Part shown: piece by piece, positions 1-10,131 of the stretch | Numbering within the stretch: the stretch's first letter is position 1 | How the letters are laid out: the number at the start of each line of letters is the position of its first letter | Source: Bacteroidota bacterium | Lineage (GTDB): Bacteria > Bacteroidota > Bacteroidia > Flavobacteriales_F > PHOS-HE28 | Assembly: GCA_018267055.1 (NCBI GenBank) | Contig: JAFDZF010000177.1 | Coordinates: 1 to 34,114 of the forward strand | Direction of reading: 5' to 3' | DNA length: 34,114 nt | Notes under the pieces: generated by a model | Databases searched by the model: none | Seen by the model: the letters and a program-made list of their open reading frames with translations, nothing else | What the model was told of the DNA's origin: nothing | Position numbers and translations under genes: made by a program

Positions 1-1
1 G

Positions 2-22
2 CCGGGGTTGGGTCCACCCCGG
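2..22 (-). terminator. Hairpin downstream of hutU
   Basis: A perfect 7-bp inverted repeat (CCGGGGT at 2-8, ACCCCGG at 16-22) lies 18 bp beyond the hutU stop. Whether a T-run follows on the minus strand cannot be judged because the window ends here. Confidence 0.35.
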
Positions 23-39
23 GAAAAAGACGCATTCCC

Positions 40-2061
<2,022 letters not shown>

Positions 2062-2065
2062 AGGG

Positions 2066-2073
2066 CGAAGATC
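2066..2073 (-). promoter_or_regulatory. Promoter -7-like box of hutU
   Basis: GATCTTCG on the minus strand lies 4 nt before the hutU ATG and resembles the Bacteroidota TAnnTTTG box. The divergent region 2062-2184 also holds two short inverted repeats, CCCGG/CCGGG at 2078-2093 and CACCGT/ACGGTG at 2109-2128, which could be operators. No regulator gene is nearby. Confidence 0.35.
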
Positions 2074-2184
2074 GCACCCCGGTACCATCCGGGAGGGCAT
2101 CGGGCGATCACCGTAGCCGATCACGGTGGGAACGGGGGGACCCAGGCCCCGGAGCGCCCGTACGATAGCCCAAACATTCCGCCC

Positions 2185-3825
2185 ATGCGCTTCACTACGC
2201 TCTTCCACGTCCTGGCCGCCCTGGCGCTCACCACCCCGGCGGGTGCCCAGGCGCCCACGCTGGTCCGTGATTTCTTCCCCGGCAGCAGCGGGGCCTTCGT
2301 CAACCATGGCCGTCCGTACGGCTTCCGCGTCCACGACGGCAAGCTGCTGCTCTTCGCCAACGACGGCCTTTCCCTGGGCAAGCTCTTCCAGCTGGACGAC
2401 CTGTCCGGCAATGTGCAGGAGCTCGCCCACGTGGGCGGTGCGCTCGGCTACACCACCACCAATGGCGGCCTCATCACCAGCGGTGACAACATCTACTTCT
2501 TCGCCCAGCAGGAAGGCAGCGTGAACGATATCCTGTGGCGCGTGAGCAACGGCTCGGTGCAGGCCCTCGACACCATCCCGTACCAGGTGCTGTTCTATTT
2601 CACCGGCATCCCGCTGCCCGGGGGGCGGCTCATCTATCCCGGCTCGGACCCCGACCACGGGTACGAGCCCTGGATCACCGACGGCACGCCCGGCGGCACG
2701 CACCGCCTGAAGGACATCAACTCGGGCACCGCCACATCGCTGGGCACGCCCTTCCCCTTGTTCCAGGGCTTCGACTTCGGCGGCAAGGCCTATTTCCTGG
2801 CGAGCGATGGCACCAACGGCCCGCAGCTCTGGTGCAGCGACGGCACGGAGGCCGGCACGTCGCAGTTCGCGGTGATCAATGAGGCCGGTGCCGCCGGTGC
2901 CGTCGCCCTGCGCTATTCCAGGAACGACGAGCGCTTCATCGTGGGCGGCCTCGCCGGGGTCATCGGCTCCGACGGCACCCCGGCGAACACGGGCGTCATC
3001 CACGCGGCCCAGTATGGCTTCCCGCACATGGCCGGCCTCACCTATCCCGAGGCCGGTGGCGACGACTGGATGTACTTCAGCGCCTTGGAGGACCAGTGGA
3101 AGCTGTACCGCACGCGCGGCACGGAGGCCACCACGGAGCTCGTGGTCGCCGGTATCCCGAACCTCGGGTACACGAACCTCACCGCGCTCAACGGCAAGCT
3201 CTATACGCTCACCGCGGACAACGAGCACGTCTTCCTGGTGGGCATCGATCCCGCCGCACAGGCTTCGGCCATCGTGAAGACCTTCGAGCCCGACCCCCTG
3301 AGCGGTCCGAACGCCGGCGCGTTCTATGGGTTCCGCAACGACGGCCAGCGGTTCTACTTCATGGGCAAGGAGGGCTCGCATGCCCGCCAGTACTGGCAAA
3401 GCGACGGCACCCTGGACGGCACCCGGATGGTGCACGAGTTCATGCCGAGCGTGCTCAACGGCGGCCCGGATGCCGCGGACGGTAACATGATCATCTTCCA
3501 GGGCGCCTTCGTCTTCGCGGCCAACGATGCGGACGTGGGCCTCGAGCTGTGGGCCGGCTCGGGCGTGGCCGGCATCGCCGCCGTCGGATCGACGGATGCC
3601 CGGGTGGACGTGCGGTGCAGTGGTGATGGCTACCTGCAGGTGCAGAGCCTGGAGGGTGCCATCCGTTCCGTGCGGGTGATGGACGCAACGGGCCGCACGG
3701 TGCTCCAGCAGGGCGGTACCGATAACGACCGCATGCGGATCGTCGCACAGCAGCCGGCCGGCATCTACCTCGTGCAGGTGACGACCACGACGGGCACGGC
3801 CACCGTGCGCGTGTTCATTCCGTAA
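2185..3825 (+). CDS. Secreted ELW-SDGT repeat protein with T9SS type A sorting domain
   Basis: A 546-aa exported protein. Residues 1-22 form a signal peptide (basic start, hydrophobic core, AGAQA cleavage site). The body has repeated ELW/EPW-x-(S/T)DGT-x-GT motifs (EPWITDGTPGGT, QLWCSDGTEAGT, QYWQSDGTLDGT), a repeat type common in large Bacteroidota secreted proteins and probably a beta-propeller-like fold. The last ~75 residues (VRVMDATGRTVLQQ, then PAGIYLVQV and a basic, hydrophobic end VRVFIP) match the T9SS type A C-terminal domain that directs export across the outer membrane and surface attachment. Biological role is unknown and no enzyme domain is visible. The ATG at 2185 gives the signal peptide directly; the gene is divergent from hutU. 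It is a candidate substrate of the secretion system controlled by PorX, encoded at 27.8 kb. Confidence 0.9.
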   Translation: MRFTTLFHVLAALALTTPAGAQAPTLVRDFFPGSSGAFVNHGRPYGFRVHDGKLLLFANDGLSLGKLFQLDDLSGNVQELAHVGGALGYTTTNGGLITSGDNIYFFAQQEGSVNDILWRVSNGSVQALDTIPYQVLFYFTGIPLPGGRLIYPGSDPDHGYEPWITDGTPGGTHRLKDINSGTATSLGTPFPLFQGFDFGGKAYFLASDGTNGPQLWCSDGTEAGTSQFAVINEAGAAGAVALRYSRNDERFIVGGLAGVIGSDGTPANTGVIHAAQYGFPHMAGLTYPEAGGDDWMYFSALEDQWKLYRTRGTEATTELVVAGIPNLGYTNLTALNGKLYTLTADNEHVFLVGIDPAAQASAIVKTFEPDPLSGPNAGAFYGFRNDGQRFYFMGKEGSHARQYWQSDGTLDGTRMVHEFMPSVLNGGPDAADGNMIIFQGAFVFAANDADVGLELWAGSGVAGIAAVGSTDARVDVRCSGDGYLQVQSLEGAIRSVRVMDATGRTVLQQGGTDNDRMRIVAQQPAGIYLVQVTTTTGTATVRVFIP

Positions 3826-3847
3826 GGGATCCCTTGCGTCAGGGACG

Positions 3848-3876
3848 CGGCCCGGTGCGCTCAGCGTGCCGGGCCG
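3848..3876 (+). terminator. Terminator-like hairpin between convergent genes
   Basis: CGGCCCGG (3848-3855) pairs with CCGGGCCG (3869-3876). Two G-U pairs and an inner CGC/GCG extend the stem to about 13 bp with a UCA loop, followed by TTCCGCTT. It lies 22 bp after the ELW-SDGT gene stop and overlaps the 3' end of the opposing small gene. A 12-bp perfect palindrome, AAGGGATCCCTT, sits at 3824-3835 on the stop codon. Confidence 0.5.
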
Positions 3877-4082
3877 TTCCGCTTGCGGTCCTCGGGTGAA
3901 TTGCCATAGGGGCAGTGCCGGCAGCCGCTCTTGCAGCAATAGCCCCGCCGCAGGTGGTACTGCTCGGTCCACACCACGTACCCTTCGGGGGTGAAATAGA
4001 AATCGCCGTCCTGGTACCCCAGCCGCTTGAGGTGCAGCACCCGCGGGTCATCGGGTGGCGGTATCGGGTGCTTCTCCTTCAC
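3861..4082 (-). CDS. Small Cys-rich DUF5522-type protein
   Basis: A 73-aa protein of unknown function. It ends with a conserved block: LGYQDGDFYFTPEGYVVWTE, then HLRRGYCCKSGCRHCPYG, i.e. a CCxxxCxxC cluster suited to binding a metal or iron-sulfur centre. This pattern matches the family I know as DUF5522, common in Bacteroidota; the link is from memory. No ATG fits the frame. The GTG at 4082 is preferred because a GACCTTCG box lies 5 nt before it, the same arrangement as at several other starts here. Another GTG at 4118 would give 85 aa. It is convergent with the ELW-SDGT gene and divergent from the glucosaminidase. Confidence 0.75.
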   Translation of the reverse strand: MKEKHPIPPPDDPRVLHLKRLGYQDGDFYFTPEGYVVWTEQYHLRRGYCCKSGCRHCPYGNSPEDRKRNGPAR

Positions 4083-4087
4083 CGGTA

Positions 4088-4095
4088 CGAAGGTC
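4088..4095 (-). promoter_or_regulatory. -7-like box before the DUF5522 gene
   Basis: GACCTTCG on the minus strand, 5 nt before the GTG start. It supports that start and suggests a leaderless or very short-leader mRNA. Confidence 0.35.
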
Positions 4096-4173
4096 GGAAG
4101 GCGGCGCGTTCTATCCACGATCAGCGGTGGACAGCCCTGTGGATCGATCGTGGAAAAGCCTCCTGAGCCCCAA

Positions 4174-4181
4174 TAGCTTCG
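4174..4181 (+). promoter_or_regulatory. -7-like box of the glucosaminidase gene
   Basis: TAGCTTCG matches TAnnTTcG and lies 30 nt before the ATG at 4212, leaving a leader of roughly 25 nt. No convincing -33 element was seen. Confidence 0.35.
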
Positions 4182-4211
4182 GCCCTTGCGGAAGACCGCC
4201 CCATCGGTACC

Positions 4212-5192
4212 ATGAGGATCGTGAATTTGTTGATGATCGCGGCGCTCGCTGTGACCGCCTTCGCCCTTCCGGCCCAGGGACAGCCGCCGGGGCGCACCAC
4301 CACGCCCGAGGAGTACATCGCGCTGTGGAAGGAGGTGGCCACCAAGAAGATGGCCGAGCACGGCATCCCCGCCAGCATCACCCTGGCCCAGGGGCTCCTG
4401 GAAAGCCGCAACGGCAACAGCGTCCTGGCCACCGAGGGCAACAACCATTTCGGCATCAAGTGCACGCCGGACTGGACGGGCGGCAAGATCTACCACGACG
4501 ACGACAAGAAGGACGATTGCTTCCGCAAGTACAAGGACGCCGCCCAGAGCTTCGAGGACCATTCCAAGTTCCTGCAGCGGCCCCGCTATGCCAGCCTGTT
4601 CGAGCTGAAGCCCACGGACTACAAGGGCTGGGCCCATGGCCTGAAGAAATGCGGCTACGCCACCGACCCGCGCTACCCGCAGAAGCTCATCGACCTGATC
4701 GAGCGGTACGAGCTGGACAAGCTCGATCGCGGCATCGATGTCACTTACGCAGGCAAGGCCGACAAGCCGGCGGCACCCGCCCCGGGCAAGCCCGCGCGCA
4801 AGCGGCCGTCGGACAACGACAACGTGGTGACGATCGGCAGCGGCCGCGCGGTGGAGAAGTTCGAGGGCCGCATCAAGTTCGTGCGGGCGAAGAAGGGTGA
4901 GCCCCTGCGGCGCATCGCCGATGAGGTGGAGCAGATGCCGGGCCTGATCGCCGGTTGGAACGACCTGCCCAAGGACGCCGTGCTGGAAGAGGGCCAGGTC
5001 ATCTACATCCAGCCGAAGCGGAACAAGAGCAAGACCACCGACTTCCACCTGGCCGAACAAGGCGAGACGCTCTGGGGCATCAGCCAGCGCTACGGCGTGA
5101 AGCTGAAGAAGGTCGCCGCCTACAACGGCCTGGGCATCGCCGATACGCTGAAGCCCGGGCAGAAGGTCTGGCTGCGGAAGCACCGCGATTAG
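4212..5192 (+). CDS. Exported peptidoglycan glucosaminidase with two LysM domains
   Basis: A 326-aa secreted cell-wall hydrolase. Residues 1-23 are a signal peptide (ending PAQGQ). Residues ~32-175 form a GH73-type glucosaminidase domain with the catalytic glutamate in LAQGLLESRNGNS (E64) and the GNNHFGIKC motif, as in FlgJ/Auto-type enzymes that cut the GlcNAc-MurNAc backbone. Two LysM peptidoglycan-binding modules follow: a divergent one at ~215-262 and a canonical one at ~279-326 (GETLWGISQRYGV). A Pro/Ala/Lys linker separates catalytic and binding parts. It probably acts in the periplasm during wall remodelling or daughter-cell separation. Its stop overlaps the stop of the convergent haemoglobin gene by 4 nt. 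Confidence 0.92.
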   Translation: MRIVNLLMIAALAVTAFALPAQGQPPGRTTTPEEYIALWKEVATKKMAEHGIPASITLAQGLLESRNGNSVLATEGNNHFGIKCTPDWTGGKIYHDDDKKDDCFRKYKDAAQSFEDHSKFLQRPRYASLFELKPTDYKGWAHGLKKCGYATDPRYPQKLIDLIERYELDKLDRGIDVTYAGKADKPAAPAPGKPARKRPSDNDNVVTIGSGRAVEKFEGRIKFVRAKKGEPLRRIADEVEQMPGLIAGWNDLPKDAVLEEGQVIYIQPKRNKSKTTDFHLAEQGETLWGISQRYGVKLKKVAAYNGLGIADTLKPGQKVWLRKHRD

Positions 5193-5554
5193 CGGCCGTG
5201 CACCTTGGCGCGGATGACCGCGGCGATGGAGAGGGCCCGCTCCTTGGCGGTTTCGGCCACCGGGCCGGTGAAGCGGGCGTCCACGGCGTTCCTCCACAGT
5301 TCCAGCCAGCGGTCGAAATGGCGCGGCTCCAGCGGCATCCGCTGCGCCAGTGCGCGGTGCACCTCGGTGACATTGGTCGTGTAGCCGGGCCGGTCCAGCA
5401 GCACCATTCCCCAGAACGCGCGGATGCGCGGCAGGTGCGCGTCCAGGTCGAGCCCCGCGAAGAAGGGGCCCACGAGGGGATCCCGCGCCAACGTGCCGTA
5501 GAAGTCCTCGACCAACCCGCGGAGGTCGTCCTCGGTGGCGATGTCGGGCTTCAC
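5189..5554 (-). CDS. Group III truncated haemoglobin
   Basis: A 121-aa 2-on-2 globin that binds haem and probably O2 or NO. Compared from memory with Campylobacter Ctb, the key residues are present: Y19 (B10, DFYG), H40 (E7, DAHL), the haem-ligating H66 (F8, VHRAL) and W83 (G8, FDRWLELW). Length is typical. The start is GTG at 5554: the upstream gene's TGA and this GTG share GTGA (5551-5554), so translation is probably coupled and the two are one transcript. Roles suggested for the class include NO or peroxide detoxification and respiration at low O2; substrate and redox partner cannot be read from the sequence. Confidence 0.92.
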   Translation of the reverse strand: MKPDIATEDDLRGLVEDFYGTLARDPLVGPFFAGLDLDAHLPRIRAFWGMVLLDRPGYTTNVTEVHRALAQRMPLEPRHFDRWLELWRNAVDARFTGPVAETAKERALSIAAVIRAKVHGR

Positions 5555-8193
5555 GGCCAGGGTGCCGACAGGGCGTAGGCGATCACGCGGCCGTCCTTGG
5601 TGGCGGTCACCAGCTCGAGCACGCCGTCCAGGTTGATGTCGGCCACCCGGAAGGGGACGTCGCCCGTCACCGGCAGGTCCGGCCAGCGGGTGCCATCGCC
5701 GCTGAAGAGCCGCACCTGGTCCTGGGCGGGCAGCACCAGGCCGAGCGCTTCACCGGTCCTTCCGGCAAGGAGTACCGGGAACACCTGCGGTGTGCCGCCA
5801 TCGGGCAGCGTGGTGCCGAAGCGCGGGCCCTTCGCGTCGGTCACGAGCAGGCTGTCGCTCGTCACGCGGGCCACGTCGATGCCGCCATCGCCGTCCGCGT
5901 CGAAGGCCGTCACCTGCCCCCGGCCCGGATGGGCGAGCGTATCCACGGCCCCGTCGAGCGTGCCGCTCAGCACGGCGCCGCTGCTGTCGCTCCAGGCCAC
6001 GCGGCAGGCCCCGATGTCCATCGCGCTGCGCAGGCCCAGCACCGCCTGGACGCCCTTCATCCGCAGCTGCGGCCGGTAGCGCTGCTCCCCGCGGCGGTCC
6101 AGGGCGATGGCGCCGCCCGCTGCATCCACCGCCAGGAGGAAGTCCTTGCCCTTGAGCCGCACGTGCTCGATCGGGGCGATGGCCGCCGCGGGCAACGGTC
6201 CCACCGCCCAGCCTTGCACCGGCTTGCCGTCCATCCCGAAGTTGAGCAGGCGGCCGTCGGCCAGCGGCACCAGGACGCGGTATTCGCGGGTGCCCTCGTA
6301 ATCGAAGACGCTGAGGGCGGTGGCGGCCTTGCCGGGCAGGACGATGGGGAAGCCCTCCACGTCCTTGCCGTTGCGGTCGATGAGGAAGACGGCGTCCGCC
6401 GTGTTGAAGAGGAGCTGCAGCTTGCCGTTCTTGAAGCGGTCCACCTGCCGCACATCGCCGAGGATGGGCGCGGGCAGCTCGCGCTGCCACAACACCTTGC
6501 CGGTGCAGCTGATCAGGCTGATGCGGTGGTCGCGGTCCTGCACGAGCACCTGCAGGGTCTTGCTCAAGTGGTCCCTCACCAGGTGGGGCACCCCCTCCAG
6601 CGGGGCGCCGATCGCGGCGCTCCAAAGGGCGCCCACCTCCTGCCGCTCGCCGCCCTCGTGCTGGAGGCAGAAGGTGATCTCGTGCACGCCGGGCCGTTGG
6701 GGGGCCAGTTCCAGGAGGCAGCCGCCCAGCCCGTCCCACGCGCCGCGTGCGGCTTCCAGGCGTTGCACCGCTTCGGGCCGCGCCTGGTCCTTCCAGAGCG
6801 GGAAGGCGTGCGCCACGTCGGCCCACCAGCTGAAGCTCGCGTCCGAGGCATAGCGGCGGAAGAACTCCCCGGCGCGCGGGTCCACGGCGAGCGACGTGCC
6901 ATCGGTCCACGCATCGATCGCCGCGCGCATGTCGGCCGGGGTGCCGGCCAGCACCACCTTGTCGGCCATCATCGTCCACAGCGGCCGGTCGAGCGACTTG
7001 AACAAGGGGCCGAACAGGGCCGTGAGCGCATCGCTGTCCGCCATGCGCGCCATGCGGAGCCCCCGGTAGATGGCCGTGTCGCATCCGTCGGTGCAGCGGG
7101 CCAGGAGGGCGGCGGCGGCCTTCGCCGGATCGGCGGCTTGCAGCACCCCCCAGCGATGCGTCAGGCTGTCGCCCGGCTGGCGCGCCTCGGCGAGGCCGAT
7201 GGTGCCGCTGACCCACGCCGCGTAGGCATTGAAGAGGTCCTCGTTCGGGGCGGCGCCGGTCCGTTCCTGCACATAGCGGAGGGCGTCGTCCACGCGCAGC
7301 GTGCGCAGGCGGGCCACGTTCGCGGGCAGCACCCGCAGGATGCTCGTGCGGTAGGTGTCGGATCGCCCGGGCGGTCCATGCAGGATGGCGTCGAGCCCCT
7401 TGTCGCTTGCAGCCGTGAAGAGCAGGCCGCTCATCAGCACCGCGCCGGGCCGGGTGCGCAGGTCGAGCGCGGCCCATCCCTCGGGCCAGGCCGCGGCGTC
7501 GCGTTCGGTCCAGGCGGCGAAGAGGCGTTCGGCGCGTGCGGGCTGCACGAGCAGGTGCGCATCGCTGCCGCCGCCCAGGGTGGCGCGGGCGCGGACAAGA
7601 AGGCTGTCGGGCGCGACCGATCCGTTGGCGAGCCGCTTCACCGCATCGTCCAGCATGCCGGACCGGTCGCTCGCCAGCAGCAGGCCGTTGTGCCAGGTGA
7701 GCTCCAGCGCAGGGAGCGTGCTGTCGCTGCGAAGCGCGAGGCGCCCACCGTTCCAAAGGGGTGATCCAGGGCCCAGGTCGATGCCGAGCGCGGTGCCCAG
7801 GGGAGCGAGGGTCCCTGAGGCGCCTTCCATCGGCCAGGCGGCCAGCAGGGCCGGCCCATCGCCGGCGGCCTCCCAGGCGACCAGCAGGGGATGGGTGGCC
7901 AGTGTGCGTTGCAGGCGCTCGTCGTTCGCCGCGGCATCGGCCATGCGCAGCAGCAGCCCGTTCAGGGTGGCGCAGGCCGGCACCTTCTCCAGGTCGCGCC
8001 AGAGCTGGGTAGTGGTGATGAACCGCTGCCAGGTGGCCAGCGGCAGGGGCACTTCGAGCACCACCGCGCTGTTCGGCGGCAGCGCCTTCCAGGGGTCGGC
8101 CAGGGGACCGGTATCGGACCGCCAGCGCAGCAGCCACCAGGCGGTGGCCCCCACGATGGCGACCAGGAGCAGGACGATGAGGAAGCGACGCAT
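5551..8193 (-). CDS. Membrane-anchored DUF3352-like protein with propeller-like C-terminus
   Basis: An 880-aa protein of unknown function. Residues ~3-22 are a single N-terminal transmembrane helix (FLIVLLLVAIVGATAWWLL) that should anchor it in the inner membrane with the bulk in the periplasm. The N-terminal two thirds contain the LPPNSAVVLEVP opening typical of DUF3352-like proteins. From about residue 545 the sequence turns into repeated strands resembling a quinoprotein/FG-GAP beta-propeller: KVLWQRELPAPI, then IDRNGKDVEGFP, FGMDGKPVQGW, FDADGDGGIDVA and DINLDGVLELVT, several of them calcium-loop-like. The ATG at 8193 starts directly at the helix; an ATG-in-frame alternative at 8223 adds ten residues. 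It is followed by, and overlaps, the truncated haemoglobin gene. The family assignment is tentative. Confidence 0.85.
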   Translation of the reverse strand: MRRFLIVLLLVAIVGATAWWLLRWRSDTGPLADPWKALPPNSAVVLEVPLPLATWQRFITTTQLWRDLEKVPACATLNGLLLRMADAAANDERLQRTLATHPLLVAWEAAGDGPALLAAWPMEGASGTLAPLGTALGIDLGPGSPLWNGGRLALRSDSTLPALELTWHNGLLLASDRSGMLDDAVKRLANGSVAPDSLLVRARATLGGGSDAHLLVQPARAERLFAAWTERDAAAWPEGWAALDLRTRPGAVLMSGLLFTAASDKGLDAILHGPPGRSDTYRTSILRVLPANVARLRTLRVDDALRYVQERTGAAPNEDLFNAYAAWVSGTIGLAEARQPGDSLTHRWGVLQAADPAKAAAALLARCTDGCDTAIYRGLRMARMADSDALTALFGPLFKSLDRPLWTMMADKVVLAGTPADMRAAIDAWTDGTSLAVDPRAGEFFRRYASDASFSWWADVAHAFPLWKDQARPEAVQRLEAARGAWDGLGGCLLELAPQRPGVHEITFCLQHEGGERQEVGALWSAAIGAPLEGVPHLVRDHLSKTLQVLVQDRDHRISLISCTGKVLWQRELPAPILGDVRQVDRFKNGKLQLLFNTADAVFLIDRNGKDVEGFPIVLPGKAATALSVFDYEGTREYRVLVPLADGRLLNFGMDGKPVQGWAVGPLPAAAIAPIEHVRLKGKDFLLAVDAAGGAIALDRRGEQRYRPQLRMKGVQAVLGLRSAMDIGACRVAWSDSSGAVLSGTLDGAVDTLAHPGRGQVTAFDADGDGGIDVARVTSDSLLVTDAKGPRFGTTLPDGGTPQVFPVLLAGRTGEALGLVLPAQDQVRLFSGDGTRWPDLPVTGDVPFRVADINLDGVLELVTATKDGRVIAYALSAPWP

Positions 8194-8206
8194 GGAGAGG
8201 AATGTC

Positions 8207-8214
8207 CAAAGGTC
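8207..8214 (-). promoter_or_regulatory. -7-like box before the 880-aa protein gene
   Basis: GACCTTTG on the minus strand, 13 nt before the ATG at 8193. The 94-bp gap to rnhB holds nothing else recognisable. Confidence 0.35.
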
Positions 8215-8287
8215 CGGCGGCACGCCGGGGAACGGCCCGCGCCGGCCTTCGCCTTTCGCACAGCGGCGTGTGGATGCCGGTGTCCGC

Positions 8288-8890
8288 TCAGAACAGCGTG
8301 GGCTCCACGGGCAGCAGCCGGAAGCTCATGCGGTGGTGCGGCGAGGAGCCGTGCGCGGCGATGGCCGCCCGGTGCTCCCCGGTGGGGTAGCCCTTGTTCT
8401 CCGCCCAGCCGTAGGCGGGATGCTCCGCATGCAGCCGGCGCATCAGTTCGTCGCGGTGCGTCTTGGCCAGCACGGATGCCGCGGCGATGCTGCGGTACTT
8501 GCCGTCGCCTTCGATGATGCAGTGGTGCGGGATGCCCGGGTAGCGCGTGAAGCGGTCGCCGTCGATGAGCAGCGCCTGGGGGGAGGCGCCCAGCCCGGCG
8601 ATGGCGCGGTGCATCGCCAGGAACGAGGCGTGCAGGATGTTGATGCGGTCGATCTCGTCGATGCTGGCCGAGGCCACGCACCATGCGATGGCCGCGCGCT
8701 CGATCAGCGGGCGGAGGCGCTCGCGGTCGGGGGCGGTGAGCTTCTTCGAGTCGTCGAGCCCCGGCAGGCGGACCCGCGGCGGCAGGATCACGGCGGCGGC
8801 CACCACCGGACCGGCCAGGCAGCCCCGGCCCGCCTCGTCGCAACCCGCCTCGACGAGGCCGGCGGTGTGGAAGGAAGCGAGCCGTGCCAT
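8288..8890 (-). CDS. rnhB: Ribonuclease HII
   Basis: A 200-aa endonuclease that cuts the RNA strand of RNA-DNA hybrids, removing misincorporated ribonucleotides and primers in the cytoplasm. The acidic active site starts with [18 protein letters not shown] (D18, E19). Other family blocks are LDDSKKL, IDGDRF, the [17 protein letters not shown] block and [15 protein letters not shown]. Length is normal. The ATG at 8890 places the DEAGRG motif at the usual distance from the N-terminus and has a TACTTTCG box 6 nt upstream. It lies 37 bp downstream of the GT4 glycosyltransferase on the same strand, but the box suggests its own promoter. Confidence 0.96.
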   Translation of the reverse strand: MARLASFHTAGLVEAGCDEAGRGCLAGPVVAAAVILPPRVRLPGLDDSKKLTAPDRERLRPLIERAAIAWCVASASIDEIDRINILHASFLAMHRAIAGLGASPQALLIDGDRFTRYPGIPHHCIIEGDGKYRSIAAASVLAKTHRDELMRRLHAEHPAYGWAENKGYPTGEHRAAIAAHGSSPHHRMSFRLLPVEPTLF

Positions 8891-8896
8891 GCGTCG

Positions 8897-8904
8897 CGAA
8901 AGTA
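8897..8904 (-). promoter_or_regulatory. -7-like box of rnhB
   Basis: TACTTTCG on the minus strand, 6 nt before the rnhB ATG, in the short gap after the glycosyltransferase stop. A leaderless transcript is likely if it is used. Confidence 0.4.
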
Positions 8905-8927
8905 TCCCCGATGCGCCCAACGGCTTT

Positions 8928-10058
8928 TCAACGCCCGGTGGACAACACCCGCTCGATGCTGGCCCACAGGCCCTCGGCCGTGCGGTCCCAGGTGAAGCGC
9001 GCCGCGCGTTCGGGGCCCGCGGCGGCCAGGTGGGCGCGCAGCGCGCCGTCGGTCCAGATCCGCTCCATCGCCCGCGCGATGTCGGCCACGTCGAACGGAT
9101 CGCAGTACACGGCCGCATCGCCGGCCACTTCGGGCAGGCTGGTGGCCCGCGCGGCGATCACCGGCACGGCGCAGCGCATGGCCTCGGCCACCGGGATGCC
9201 GAAGCCCTCGAAGTAGGAGACGAACGCGAGCGCCCGCGCGCTCCCCAATGTCCGCCGCAGGGCCTGCTGCTCCAGGCGGCCGGTGAAGAGCACGCGTCCG
9301 GTGTGGCGCATCGTCCTCCAGGCGGCCTTCATGCGGTCGTCCCACCAGAAGGCCTCGCCCACGATGACCAGGCGGGCATCGGGATGCCCCTCGGCGAAGC
9401 GGTCGAAGGCCTGGAGCAGGCGGGCGATGTTCTTGCGTGGATGCAGCGAGCCGACGCAGACGAAGTAGGGCGCGCCGCCGGTGAGCCCCGCGCGCACTTC
9501 GGCCTGTTCCGCTTCGGGCAGGGGGGAGAAGACGTCGCCGATGCCGTTGTGCACCACGTCGATCCGCTCGGGGGCGATGCCGTAGCGCGCCACGATGTCC
9601 TGCTTCGAGAAATCGGATACGGTGACGATGCGCGCGGCCTTCTTCGCGAAGCGCGGGAAGAAGGAGCGGTAGTAGCGGCCATAGGCCCCGGGCAGGTCGC
9701 CGGGATGGTGCTCGAAGTTGAGGTCGTGGATCACTGGCAGTTGCGGCACGTCGGTGCGCAGGCTGAGGAAGCCGTCCGGCGAGACGAAGAGGTCGGCCCG
9801 GTGGCGGCGGAGCACGTTGGGCACCATCCAGCCGAACCAGATGCGGTAGAGCAGGGGGTGGCGCGTAGGCGGAGGCACCACCACGGGCGTGACGTTGCTC
9901 CCGTAGATGAACCGCCCGTTGTAGGGCCGGTCGAAGAGGAAGAGGAACTCGTGCTCGGGGTGCGCCCGGACGATCCGCTGCAGCGATTCGTGCGCGAACC
10001 ACCCGATGCCTTCCAGCTTGCCCGGCAGGAGCAGGCGGGTGTTCACGGCGATGCGCAT
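8928..10058 (-). CDS. GT4-family glycosyltransferase
   Basis: A 376-aa GT-B fold enzyme that transfers a sugar from a nucleotide-sugar donor, presumably to a lipid-linked surface polysaccharide intermediate on the cytoplasmic face. The N-terminal acceptor domain has VNTRLL and [11 protein letters not shown]. The C-terminal donor domain has [18 protein letters not shown] and the E-x7-E motif [11 protein letters not shown], followed by [18 protein letters not shown]. The ATG at 10058 is immediately preceded by a TAATATTG box. It is divergent from the flippase/Wzz/ligase operon, 73 bp away, which supports a role in the same polysaccharide pathway. The donor sugar cannot be predicted. Confidence 0.92.
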   Translation of the reverse strand: MRIAVNTRLLLPGKLEGIGWFAHESLQRIVRAHPEHEFLFLFDRPYNGRFIYGSNVTPVVVPPPTRHPLLYRIWFGWMVPNVLRRHRADLFVSPDGFLSLRTDVPQLPVIHDLNFEHHPGDLPGAYGRYYRSFFPRFAKKAARIVTVSDFSKQDIVARYGIAPERIDVVHNGIGDVFSPLPEAEQAEVRAGLTGGAPYFVCVGSLHPRKNIARLLQAFDRFAEGHPDARLVIVGEAFWWDDRMKAAWRTMRHTGRVLFTGRLEQQALRRTLGSARALAFVSYFEGFGIPVAEAMRCAVPVIAARATSLPEVAGDAAVYCDPFDVADIARAMERIWTDGALRAHLAAAGPERAARFTWDRTAEGLWASIERVLSTGR

Positions 10059-10062
10059 CCGG

Positions 10063-10070
10063 CAATATTA
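10063..10070 (-). promoter_or_regulatory. -7-like box of the GT4 gene
   Basis: TAATATTG on the minus strand, 4 nt before the ATG, in the 73-bp divergent region shared with the wzx-like gene. Confidence 0.4.
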
Positions 10071-10118
10071 GAGCCGGCGGCCGGCCCGGCGTGAGGGCCA
10101 TGCCAGCCGCAAACTCCC

Positions 10119-10126
10119 CACATTTA
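10119..10126 (+). promoter_or_regulatory. -7-like box of the polysaccharide operon
   Basis: CACATTTA lies 5 nt before the GTG start of the flippase gene. It is a weaker match to TAnnTTTG but has the same spacing as other boxes in the window. Confidence 0.3.
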
Positions 10127-10131
10127 CACCC

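Noticed and set aside
5750-8209. Long alternative frames over the 880-aa protein gene (also 5929-7764 plus)
   Set aside because: Arg/Pro/Ala/Gly-rich translations without domains, typical of GC-skewed third positions.
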